DNA of 7,967 nucleotides from Euryarchaeota archaeon UBA623 (lineage in GTDB: Archaea; Thermoplasmatota; Poseidoniia; Poseidoniales; Thalassarchaeaceae). The notes under the pieces are model-generated. The model was not told the origin of the DNA. It did not search any database and saw only the letters and a list, made by a program, of their open reading frames with translations. The stretch lies in contig DAUV01000042.1 in NCBI GenBank assembly GCA_002505325.1, positions 1 through 7,967 on the forward strand, read 5' to 3'. Below, piece after piece: positions 1 through 5,984 of the stretch (positions within the stretch are counted from its first letter, which is position 1; each line of letters starts with the position of its first letter). Position numbers and translations under genes: made by a program.

Positions 1-95
1 ATCAGCCGAGCAGGCACGGAGACTATTCTGAATCTCAGGAACCACTTGGCTAGACCGTCGACCCGACGTCCCAACGACTTGCGCATGCGTCCCAT
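1..95 (-). CDS. Start of an unidentified gene, cut by the window edge
   Basis: A minus-strand frame opens with ATG at 95-93 and runs without a stop to the left edge, giving 31 residues beginning MGRMRKSLGRRVDG. A GGTGAT motif, an exact match to the archaeal anti-Shine-Dalgarno, lies three bases before this ATG; a second in-frame ATG at 86-84 would sit at a more usual distance. The visible part is very basic (many Arg/Lys) and then turns hydrophobic with Phe and Trp, which would suit the cytoplasmic N-terminus of a membrane protein. It follows the HAD phosphatase stop by 49 bp on the same strand, so the two may share a transcript. The function cannot be read from so few residues. A UbiA-type prenyltransferase is conceivable only because the neighbouring HAD protein resembles HAD domains fused to UbiA. 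Confidence 0.45.
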   Translation of the reverse strand, partial: MGRMRKSLGRRVDGLAKWFLRFRIVSVPARL

Positions 96-144
96 GCTAT
101 CACCAAATGATTACTGCGCTAAAGGGCGTCGCCTACTCAAGCAC

Positions 145-690
145 CTACTCGAAGACGATATCCGCCCCGTCTTCGAGCTTCTCCAGAAGACCCTTTTCGG
201 GGTTGACGACAATTACCTGTCCAGCTCGCTCCCAAACGACAACATCGTGATGACTGTTGCCTGCATATCCGAAGCCGTTCTCACCGTATCTGGAGACAAG
301 AGCCTCAGCTTTGTGCTTGTCACGCAAGTTGTAGGTGGCGTCCGAAGCCATCACATCGGAGAATAGGCCCACATGGGCGGCCACCCTCTCAGCCACAATT
401 CGATCAGATGCCGTTGCCAAAACCAGTTTTCGCCCCCTTGCTCGCTCGCCTGTGAGCCAATCGAGAAAAGCCTCATGGTAGTCCAACTCTGCAGGATCGA
501 AGACCAGTTTCTCGGCGAGATCGCGCTTCCACTGCGCCCTTCTTCCCGTGAACTCTTTCAAAATCATGCTCAGAAGCATCCACGGTCGCCTCGGAATAAC
601 TCTGGAAAAACAGATTTTGCTCATATCTGAGAGAATCAGAGTACCGTCCATGTCAACGGCCAGTGGGATGTCGGACACAGCATCTCCCAT
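145..690 (-). CDS. HAD-superfamily phosphatase, resembling the HAD domain of HAD-UbiA fusion proteins
   Basis: This 181-residue soluble protein carries the four haloacid dehalogenase motifs. Motif I is DMDGTL (nucleophile Asp13, acid/base Asp15). Motif II lies in LATAS (Thr93/Ser95). The motif III lysine is Lys125 or Lys127. Motif IV is GYAGNSHHD (Asp149, though the usual acidic residue after Gly is Asn145 here). Between motifs I and II is a helical cap (about 20-85). The pattern RRPW, then LKR..AE, then LATASDR, recalls from memory the N-terminal HAD domain that precedes UbiA prenyltransferase in many bacterial proteins. Here the frame ends in TAG right after the HAD fold, and no UbiA sequence is seen in any frame before the window edge. 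The family hydrolyses phosphate monoesters or diphosphates with Mg2+; the substrate is unknown. The start could instead be the in-frame GTG at residue 5, which has GGAG just upstream. Confidence 0.85.
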   Translation of the reverse strand: MGDAVSDIPLAVDMDGTLILSDMSKICFSRVIPRRPWMLLSMILKEFTGRRAQWKRDLAEKLVFDPAELDYHEAFLDWLTGERARGRKLVLATASDRIVAERVAAHVGLFSDVMASDATYNLRDKHKAEALVSRYGENGFGYAGNSHHDVVVWERAGQVIVVNPEKGLLEKLEDGADIVFE

Positions 691-813
691 GAGCCTCGCT
701 GAGGGGGGTCAGATTCAAGGCTTCGCCGACCGATTCAATGAAACCGACCACCACCTCGTGGTTCTGGGGGATGCGCCGTGGCAGAGCATGAGAGACCTTG
801 GAGACCGGCCGCG
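691..813. promoter_or_regulatory. Divergent intergenic region between the HAD gene and the kinase-like gene
   Basis: This spacer of about 120 bp separates two genes reading outwards, so it should hold both promoters. It contains a perfect 13-bp inverted repeat at 750-762 (ACCAC-CTC-GTGGT) and a smaller one at 694-704 (CCTC-GCT-GAGG) close to the HAD start. No convincing TATA/BRE or -35/-10 pair could be picked out. If the plus-strand gene starts at the alternative GTG at 778, the non-coding part is only 87 bp. Confidence 0.4.
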
Positions 814-2028
814 ATGGCTAAGATTGAGTCCGATTCCGATGCTCCGCCAGGATTCAATGCGGTCACCTTTGCGGGGATTGGCATGGTTGCTAGGATGTTG
901 GAGCCACATGATTTGACGAATACTGACGATTGGAAATCTCTTGTTGCTCGTTTGGAGCCATGGGGGGAGGTCCCTGAACCCGATTCCATAGTTTCGATTT
1001 CAACTACTGCCACCAACAGAGGATTGGTAGTCAAACTGTCCGCTGATTCTGATTGGAGCGCTGAATTCCTTCCATGGGGCTCGGATGGTCGGCTCAGAGC
1101 ACGGGTAAAAGCGGCCCCCACGGGCTCCCGCGTACCATCGGGAGGGTACTCCTGGCAAGGCACCGATCTCATCATAATCAGATCCACAGATCCCACATCT
1201 TTTGACTCTGCGAACGAGGTCATAAAAGCCCTAGAGGCAGACGAAATGAGCACTGCTCAAGAAAAACTGCGAAACGCCGGGATAGTCTTGGGCCTCTATC
1301 ATACAAAAGCCATGGCAGCAAGGATGACCCCCCCAGATCCATCTAGATGGAACGCTAGGAACCAGTGGCTCGAGGAGACTCTTCACGCGACGTACATTTG
1401 GCGAGCCCCGTACTCGAAGAGCCAGCCATGCACACTCACTCTCGGAGATACCAGACTCTCGGACGTTTCAGGCGACTCACTGAGGATAGGAAGGCCGAGG
1501 TTGGCCGATGCTTTGCGCACACCTACCTGCGAATTCCCGGCTATGCGCGACCTTGCATCCATAGTCCACGATTTGTCAAGAATTCATTACTCAACGTCAA
1601 CAAACCTCGAACTAATCCCTCTGCGCTCTGCACTAATTGATGGTTGGAAGTCCACAGCGCCATCTGAATGGACCTCCGACGAAGCATTCTACTCACATAG
1701 AGGTGGGATGGCGATATGGGAGTACGAACAGTGTCTACTCGATGTACTCGAGGCCACCTCTCACCAATCAGGTGCGCCAGAGCCGGCAGTTACTACGCTG
1801 GCTTATGTCAAGGCTTACCAGAAGCGAATGTTCAGCAACCGTCTGTTCTCATCACTCTCGGTGATGACTGCGTTCTTTGGCATTGTTTCTTTGGTCAATA
1901 CTTTCCCACCTACGATGGAAGAAGTTCCTATTCCAGTAGCATGCATCGCCTTGAGTTTCTGGCTGTATAGGATGTACAAGCGCTTGTCACCGCCTCCTGA
2001 GAGGCCGTTCACTGATCTCGGGAAATGA
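814..2028 (+). CDS. Membrane-anchored protein with a degenerate kinase-like core, function unknown
   Basis: Not recognised as a known family. The ATG at 814 has GGAG ten bases upstream; an in-frame GTG at 778 with GGGGGAT before it would add 12 residues (416 in all). Using the longer numbering, residues 70-135 look beta-rich, 143-180 form a helical stretch ending LGLYH, and 220-244 read LTLGDTRLSDVS...IGRPRLAD, followed by RDLASIVHDLSRIHY (257-271). This order resembles the C-lobe of aminoglycoside-phosphotransferase/ABC1-type kinases (a helix ending in His, then HGDxxxxN, then DFG, then a DLA helix), but the His of HGD is Leu, the Asn is Asp229, and the DFG Asp is absent. Two hydrophobic segments (about 357-376 and 385-399) form a C-terminal membrane hairpin with the bulk of the protein probably cytoplasmic. 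There is no signal peptide. It overlaps the convergent gpmA gene by 20 bp. The coding call is firm; the kinase relation is a weak inference. Confidence 0.75.
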   Translation: MAKIESDSDAPPGFNAVTFAGIGMVARMLEPHDLTNTDDWKSLVARLEPWGEVPEPDSIVSISTTATNRGLVVKLSADSDWSAEFLPWGSDGRLRARVKAAPTGSRVPSGGYSWQGTDLIIIRSTDPTSFDSANEVIKALEADEMSTAQEKLRNAGIVLGLYHTKAMAARMTPPDPSRWNARNQWLEETLHATYIWRAPYSKSQPCTLTLGDTRLSDVSGDSLRIGRPRLADALRTPTCEFPAMRDLASIVHDLSRIHYSTSTNLELIPLRSALIDGWKSTAPSEWTSDEAFYSHRGGMAIWEYEQCLLDVLEATSHQSGAPEPAVTTLAYVKAYQKRMFSNRLFSSLSVMTAFFGIVSLVNTFPPTMEEVPIPVACIALSFWLYRMYKRLSPPPERPFTDLGK

Positions 2029-2608
2029 CACCTTCTTCGTAGCTGTAGTGTATCGGCTCTCCTGTAGGTATCTCAAGAGAGACAATGTCCTCAGGACTTA
2101 TTCCATCAATGTGCATCACAATAGAGCGCAGTGAGTTGCCATGAGCTGAGACTAGGACGTTCTTGCCATCGACTAGATCCGGTACTATCTCTTCGGCAAA
2201 GTAGGGAATGGTCCTCTCGGCCGTCATCTCTAGACTCTCACCATCAGGAGGGGCGACATCGAACGAACGGCGCCAGATGTGAACCTGCTCCGCACCGTGC
2301 TTCTCCGCTGTCTCAGCCTTGTTCAGACCCTGTAGCGCACCATAGTGGCGTTCATTGAGTCTCCAGTCATAATTCGTCGGCACATCCTCTGAGGCATCGT
2401 TGTACCGCATGATGATTTCAGCTGTCCTCTGGGCCCGCACGAGGTCACTTGTGTGGACAACATCAATTCGAATACCTGCCAATTGTCGCCCCGCATCCTC
2501 GGCTTCCTCTACGCCTTGCTCGGAGAGGCCGACGTCAGTCCAACCGGTGAATCGGTTTGTTGCATTCCATACAGATTGGCCGTGACGGACCAGAATTAGT
2601 CTGGCCAT
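2009..2608 (-). CDS. gpmA: 2,3-bisphosphoglycerate-dependent phosphoglycerate mutase
   Basis: This cytoplasmic glycolysis/gluconeogenesis enzyme interconverts 3- and 2-phosphoglycerate through a phosphohistidine intermediate. The 199-residue protein opens with MARLILVRHGQSVWN, holding Arg8 and the phosphorylated His9. It continues with NRFTGWTDVGLS (18-29), TSDLVRAQRTAE (Arg58 as phosphate ligand), LNERHYGALQG with the catalytic acid Glu86, Lys97, and SAHGNS with the second active-site His156. It is shorter than E. coli GpmA (250 residues) and close to the compact form of about 200 residues found in some other bacteria. A strong GGGTGAGG Shine-Dalgarno precedes the ATG by two bases. The gene starts 9 bp after the mechanosensitive channel stop on the same strand, suggesting one transcript. 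Many archaea use the unrelated cofactor-independent enzyme, so a dPGM here may reflect bacterial ancestry. Confidence 0.95.
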   Translation of the reverse strand: MARLILVRHGQSVWNATNRFTGWTDVGLSEQGVEEAEDAGRQLAGIRIDVVHTSDLVRAQRTAEIIMRYNDASEDVPTNYDWRLNERHYGALQGLNKAETAEKHGAEQVHIWRRSFDVAPPDGESLEMTAERTIPYFAEEIVPDLVDGKNVLVSAHGNSLRSIVMHIDGISPEDIVSLEIPTGEPIHYSYEEGVISRDQ

Positions 2609-2610
2609 GT

Positions 2611-2618
2611 CCTCACCC
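2611..2618 (-). promoter_or_regulatory. Strong Shine-Dalgarno for gpmA, touching the upstream stop codon
   Basis: Read on the minus strand the bases are GGGTGAGG, two bases before the gpmA ATG. Its first base is the last base of the TAG stop of the mscS-like gene (2618-2620). Ribosomes finishing the channel gene would thus end on the gpmA binding site, which favours coupled translation. GGTGA is the archaeal-type core. Confidence 0.7.
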
Positions 2619-3715
2619 TATTTCTGGGCTCTGAGCCTCGGCTCGTGGAAAACCAAACCGCTCTCGTTGCCTCTAGCCCGAGCCATCAGCAGAATGTCCT
2701 CGGTGAAATCCCTCTGGGTCTTTCCAGAGGAAGCACAGTAGAAGTTGGTTGAAACCGTAATCTTTGATGGAAGTGTCTCAGTGACACGAACCCACGAGTC
2801 CTCGCGCTTGATGGATCTCGGATCATTCAGCACCTGCTCGCACAGAGACTCACAGAATTGACGGAGCTGGGCAGCACTGCTATCTTCCTCGAACTCGAAA
2901 CTTGGGCGAATCCTGCGGAACCTGCGTTGACTGAAGTTCTCAACGGGAGAGTTGGTGATGTTGGAGTTGGGAATTGTGACCATCGTGTCAGCCCCCGTCC
3001 TCAGCATGGTGGTACGCAGGCCGATGGTGACGACCTCTCCCTCGACATCCTCGACAACAATCCAGTCACCGACGTTGAATGGCTGGTCGACGATTATCGA
3101 GATAGCCCCGAAGACGTTCGCCACAGAGTCCCGTGCTGCAAGTGCCAGAGCTAGGCCAGTGATTCCAAGACCTGCGATAAGGCCGTTGAGATTGACTCCG
3201 AACAGTCCTGCCATCACGAAGAATGCGACTACCACCACAGCGAGCCGACCTATTGATTCAGCGACGCTGGCCAGCGAGCGGCGGGCCGCCATATCGTCTC
3301 CCTCAACCACGATGAAAGCATCGAGATAATCGACCAATCGGTAGGCTGTCAGAAGAACGAGTAGGATGAAGCCAGCCCATGCGATTTGCTCTACAGTGTC
3401 TATTAGATTGGCATCCCAAACGGGTGCTGCGTTCACGTACTCTCCCATTTCATCTGTAGCGGAGAGCCAATCCAGTGAGAACCACATTGCAAAGAAGACT
3501 ACCATCCACCTAAGTGATTTTGGAGCAAACACATTCTCGCTTTCTATCCTTTCAATCTTGGAGAAAATGTCCATCAGGCGCGGGAAAATCATCCGTCTAG
3601 AGAGTATTCCAGCCCCCATACTGAGTGCAGCACAAGCGAGTACAACAACCAGAGTTCCTGTTGAGAAACCACCAATCACTGCTTCGCCATCCATGAAATT
3701 ATCGAGTACTTCCAT
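2618..3715 (-). CDS. MscS-family small-conductance mechanosensitive ion channel
   Basis: This 365-residue inner-membrane protein probably opens under membrane tension to release solutes during hypo-osmotic shock. Hydrophobic segments lie at about 20-38, 68-85, 108-131, 157-175 and 177-197, that is, five helices where E. coli MscS has three. The last is the family's pore helix, rich in Gly and Ala (GLIAGLGITGLALALAARD, 178-196). It leads into the beta domain signature: SVANVFGAISIIVDQPFNVGD (197-217), then VEGEVVTIGLRTT (224-236), then TIPNSNITNSPVENFS (247-262). The cytoplasmic alpha/beta domain (about 265-360) is shorter than in many homologues. The ATG at 3715 is the first possible start after an in-frame stop; a GGGAGG lies rather far upstream. 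It is divergent from the carboxypeptidase operon and 9 bp upstream of gpmA. The specific substrate and gating properties cannot be read from sequence. Confidence 0.93.
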   Translation of the reverse strand: MEVLDNFMDGEAVIGGFSTGTLVVVLACAALSMGAGILSRRMIFPRLMDIFSKIERIESENVFAPKSLRWMVVFFAMWFSLDWLSATDEMGEYVNAAPVWDANLIDTVEQIAWAGFILLVLLTAYRLVDYLDAFIVVEGDDMAARRSLASVAESIGRLAVVVVAFFVMAGLFGVNLNGLIAGLGITGLALALAARDSVANVFGAISIIVDQPFNVGDWIVVEDVEGEVVTIGLRTTMLRTGADTMVTIPNSNITNSPVENFSQRRFRRIRPSFEFEEDSSAAQLRQFCESLCEQVLNDPRSIKREDSWVRVTETLPSKITVSTNFYCASSGKTQRDFTEDILLMARARGNESGLVFHEPRLRAQK

Positions 3716-3752
3716 GGTGCGGCCGAGGACGCCTCCCTCAAAAAGGCACCCC

Positions 3753-3767
3753 CGGTCCTATGGACCG
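3753..3767. promoter_or_regulatory. Perfect 15-bp palindrome, possible operator
   Basis: The sequence CGGTCC-TAT-GGACCG has six-base arms that match exactly around a three-base centre. It sits roughly in the middle of the divergent spacer, where a dimeric regulator could act on both transcription units. Nothing in the window identifies the regulator, and a chance occurrence cannot be excluded. Confidence 0.35.
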
Positions 3768-3788
3768 CTTCTCCGAGGGATTGAATAC

Positions 3789-3810
3789 CGCCTCTATGGT
3801 CGCAGAGGTG
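3789..3810 (+). promoter_or_regulatory. Hairpin that would mask the carboxypeptidase Shine-Dalgarno
   Basis: In RNA, CGCCUCU (3789-3795) can pair with AGAGGUG (3804-3810), giving seven pairs including one G-U and an eight-base loop. The right arm contains GAGGTG, the best ribosome binding site for the ATG at 3816, with a five-base gap. Folding would hide the site, so translation might respond to RNA structure. The hairpin is seen in the sequence; a regulatory role is inference. It also depends on transcription starting upstream of 3789. Confidence 0.35.
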
Positions 3811-3815
3811 TTCAG

Positions 3816-5984
3816 ATGTCACCAAGAGACACCACACGTGCCGAGCAAGCAGAAGCGCGCGCTCGTCGAGTTCCCGTGACAGCAATGCTCCTACCATTCC
3901 TGCTATCCATGCTCTCTCCAGTGGCACTAGCCCCAATCTCTACAGCCCAAGAAACCGGCCCAGGAGCTTCTCCAGAGGATATCTGGTCAGTTGAGTATGC
4001 AAACCAGATCTTCCCTTGGGGGCCGCATGGCGATTACGATCAACTCCAATTTCGATCCTACCACGACTACTTCTCTATGAAGGAGAGAATGCAGACTTTG
4101 GCTGCATACTATCCTGATTTTCTGCAATTCCACGAGGGTTTACTTGGTGGAGTCAATGCCCGAGGTGATGAAATGACCGCCACTGAGTATGAGGGATGGT
4201 TCTACAATCACCGAAGCCCATGGATCAAAATTACCGGCAATGTACAGGGAGGAGAATTCAATGATTTCAATGGCGACGACGGAAACTACGCAGACCGACC
4301 AGACGTGATGTTGGTGGGAAACCACCATGCTAGGGAGTGGATGTCTTACGAAGTCCCCATGTTCTTTCTAGAGACAATCGCCTTCTATTACGGCAAGGCA
4401 GGCATCGACAACGATGGAGACGGGAAAATCGATGAGGACGGCTGGGACGGCATTGACAATGACGGCGATTGCTTGCTGTTAAACGCAACCAATCAAGATA
4501 GCAATGGTGACGGCACCCCATGTGGACCCGGCGACTTAGGAGTCGACGAGGATTTCAGCGAACAATTCATCACCGACTTAGTCAACACCCGCGAGATATA
4601 CCTCATTCCCATGCTAAATGTAGATGGGAATAGGTACGACCGAGAGGAGTATTGCGGCGAGACCGCATGGGAGAACTGTAGGACTTCGGGATGGAGGAAA
4701 AACCTACGTGACAACACCCATACAGGCACCACGCCTATCCCAGACATCGATGAAGAGGTTGACGAGGGTTGTGACGGTGTAGATCTGAATCGAAACTATC
4801 AGTTCGAGTGGGGAGCTCCGCTTGGCGCCACTGGACCTCTTTTCCCCGGTTTCTGCTATGCTGATGGCCCTAACAATGACGTTTACAACGGACCTGTGAA
4901 CTATGAAGACAACGATGGCGACGGTTTCGTCAACGAGGACCACGTGGATGGGAAGGACGACGATGGAGATGGCCAGATCGATGAGGATTGGATGGGAGGC
5001 AACTCTGAGCCAGAGACGAAGTTCATCCAGGACATGACGGAGATGAACGATGACGACCTAGACGGCGCCTCTGACTTCAAGGCAACACTGACATGGCACT
5101 CTTTTTCGGAGTTAGTTCTGTGGCCATGGGGGCACTGCACTAACTGCTACACTCCAGATGATGAGTATCTCGTATACCACGGCAACATGATGGGACAAAT
5201 GACAGACTATGCTCCTATGCAGTCATCCGATCTTTACCCTACTACTGGCGATTTCTGTGACTGGCACTATGGAGTCCACAACTCATACTGCTACACCATT
5301 GAGATTGGGAACGCCTTCCACGAGCTTCCCGAAGACATCGCGCATATCGCGGTGCGAAACATCGGAGTCGCATTCTACATGACGGAGATTGCCGATGATC
5401 CCAGGTACCGTGCCATCGTAGGAATAGAGAACACCACTGCCCGACAATGGCTTGCTGACCCTGCTAATGTAACGGTCCCGGACAAGGGAGACATCCCAAT
5501 CGGGCTTTGTCTCGATCCCGCATTCCCATTCACTCCTGACATAAACAGAACTCACTTGATGTGGCGATTCGTAGAACCGACTAGACAGCAGAACGAATTC
5601 GGTCCCACTGAATGGGTGGACGTGCCTTGGAAGATGTCAGGGTTCTCTGAGTCGGAGGATGTATGCAGTTTGCTGGATGGCTCGAACGGAACCCTGCTCC
5701 ACAGTCACATTCCGCACCCCGATACCTTGGCTGGAAAAATCCAGTACAAGGCGATGTTAGGGACTATCAACGGCGCCTTCCCATTCTCTTATCCCTCTAT
5801 AGATGAAGGGGGGAACTACTACGAGTTAGGAATACCCTACAGGGCTTCATTCGGTTCATCCATCCTGGCAGTGATGATGTTCCTAGTGATAGCGAGCTTC
5901 GTCTGGGGTGGACTCGGCTACACCCTGCGTGCTATGTTCGATGACGAACGTGGTGTAATCGGTTTGCCGGAGGATGGCGGATGA
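3816..5984 (+). CDS. Secreted, membrane-anchored M14 zinc carboxypeptidase with calcium-binding-type inserts
   Basis: This peptidase removes C-terminal residues from peptides outside the cell. The start at 3816 has GAGGTG at a good distance and gives a normal signal peptide: basic residues (14-18), a hydrophobic core (21-40), likely cut after STA (42-44). The catalytic core shows all M14 landmarks: zinc ligands His171 and Glu174 in HHAREW, substrate-binding Asn325-Arg326 in DLNRNY, third zinc ligand His428 in LTWHSFSE, and catalytic Glu496 in YTIEIGN. Between these lie two acidic inserts with DNDGDG motifs (197-246 and 364-391) that enlarge the domain. Residues about 525-680 form an unassigned extra domain, followed by one transmembrane helix (682-704) and a short acidic tail, so the enzyme stays on the surface. 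Twelve cysteines after the signal peptide, including C219/C236, suggest disulfides. At 722 residues it is much longer than a bare M14 domain of about 300. Its stop overlaps the transporter start. Confidence 0.93.
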   Translation: MSPRDTTRAEQAEARARRVPVTAMLLPFLLSMLSPVALAPISTAQETGPGASPEDIWSVEYANQIFPWGPHGDYDQLQFRSYHDYFSMKERMQTLAAYYPDFLQFHEGLLGGVNARGDEMTATEYEGWFYNHRSPWIKITGNVQGGEFNDFNGDDGNYADRPDVMLVGNHHAREWMSYEVPMFFLETIAFYYGKAGIDNDGDGKIDEDGWDGIDNDGDCLLLNATNQDSNGDGTPCGPGDLGVDEDFSEQFITDLVNTREIYLIPMLNVDGNRYDREEYCGETAWENCRTSGWRKNLRDNTHTGTTPIPDIDEEVDEGCDGVDLNRNYQFEWGAPLGATGPLFPGFCYADGPNNDVYNGPVNYEDNDGDGFVNEDHVDGKDDDGDGQIDEDWMGGNSEPETKFIQDMTEMNDDDLDGASDFKATLTWHSFSELVLWPWGHCTNCYTPDDEYLVYHGNMMGQMTDYAPMQSSDLYPTTGDFCDWHYGVHNSYCYTIEIGNAFHELPEDIAHIAVRNIGVAFYMTEIADDPRYRAIVGIENTTARQWLADPANVTVPDKGDIPIGLCLDPAFPFTPDINRTHLMWRFVEPTRQQNEFGPTEWVDVPWKMSGFSESEDVCSLLDGSNGTLLHSHIPHPDTLAGKIQYKAMLGTINGAFPFSYPSIDEGGNYYELGIPYRASFGSSILAVMMFLVIASFVWGGLGYTLRAMFDDERGVIGLPEDGG
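4404..4553 (+). repeat. First acidic DxDxDG repeat block inside the peptidase domain
   Basis: Codons for residues 197-246 encode IDNDGDGKIDEDG, then IDNDGDC, then DSNGDGTPCGPGDLGVDED. These resemble thrombospondin type 3 or dockerin-like calcium loops, with Asp/Asn at alternating positions and a following DEDG/DED. The block sits between the HxxE zinc motif and the Asn-Arg substrate motif of the M14 fold. The two cysteines (219 and 236) could close the loop. Confidence 0.7.
4905..4988 (+). repeat. Second acidic DxDxDG repeat block inside the peptidase domain
   Basis: Codons for residues 364-391 encode EDNDGDGFVNED and DDDGDGQIDED, two tandem copies of the same calcium-loop type as the first block. 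They lie between Asn325-Arg326 and the third zinc ligand His428. Calcium binding for stability in seawater is the likely role, by analogy with other secreted proteins carrying these loops. Confidence 0.7.
5969..5975 (+). promoter_or_regulatory. Shine-Dalgarno of the transporter within the end of the peptidase gene
   Basis: GGAGGAT lies five bases before the ATG at 5981, which itself overlaps the TGA of the carboxypeptidase as ATGA. The strong site and the overlap fix this start and point to coupled translation of peptidase and transporter. Confidence 0.75.

Larger units (their letters stand above)
3716..3815. promoter_or_regulatory. Divergent control region between the channel and the carboxypeptidase operon
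   Basis: One hundred bases separate the two outward-reading start codons, so both promoters should lie here or just inside the genes. It holds the palindrome at 3753-3767 and the hairpin at 3789-3810, each listed separately. No clear TATA box was seen; the most A-rich stretch is around 3740-3744. The plus-strand frame of the peptidase stays open through this region and far into the channel gene, but that extension encodes no secretion signal and is antisense to mscS. Confidence 0.5.

Noticed and set aside
46..366. Plus-strand open frame of 106 codons opposite the HAD gene
   Set aside because: Shadow of the HAD phosphatase, whose conserved motifs fix the coding strand.
735..1253. Minus-strand open frame of 172 codons opposite the kinase-like gene
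   Set aside because: Low-complexity shadow translation rich in Ser and Pro with no motif. The plus-strand frame is far longer and has a coherent domain order and membrane segments.
814..2028. CorA-type magnesium transporter, suggested by the two C-terminal helices
   Set aside because: The GMN motif after the first helix is absent and the upstream region does not resemble the long helical CorA stalk.
2029..2060. Intrinsic terminator for the kinase-like gene
   Set aside because: No GC stem followed by a T-run; this stretch is the coding sequence of gpmA on the other strand.
3366..3815. Open plus-strand frame extending the carboxypeptidase 150 codons upstream
   Set aside because: It is antisense to the well-supported mechanosensitive channel, contains no recognisable domain, and would bury the clear signal peptide that begins with the ATG at 3816.
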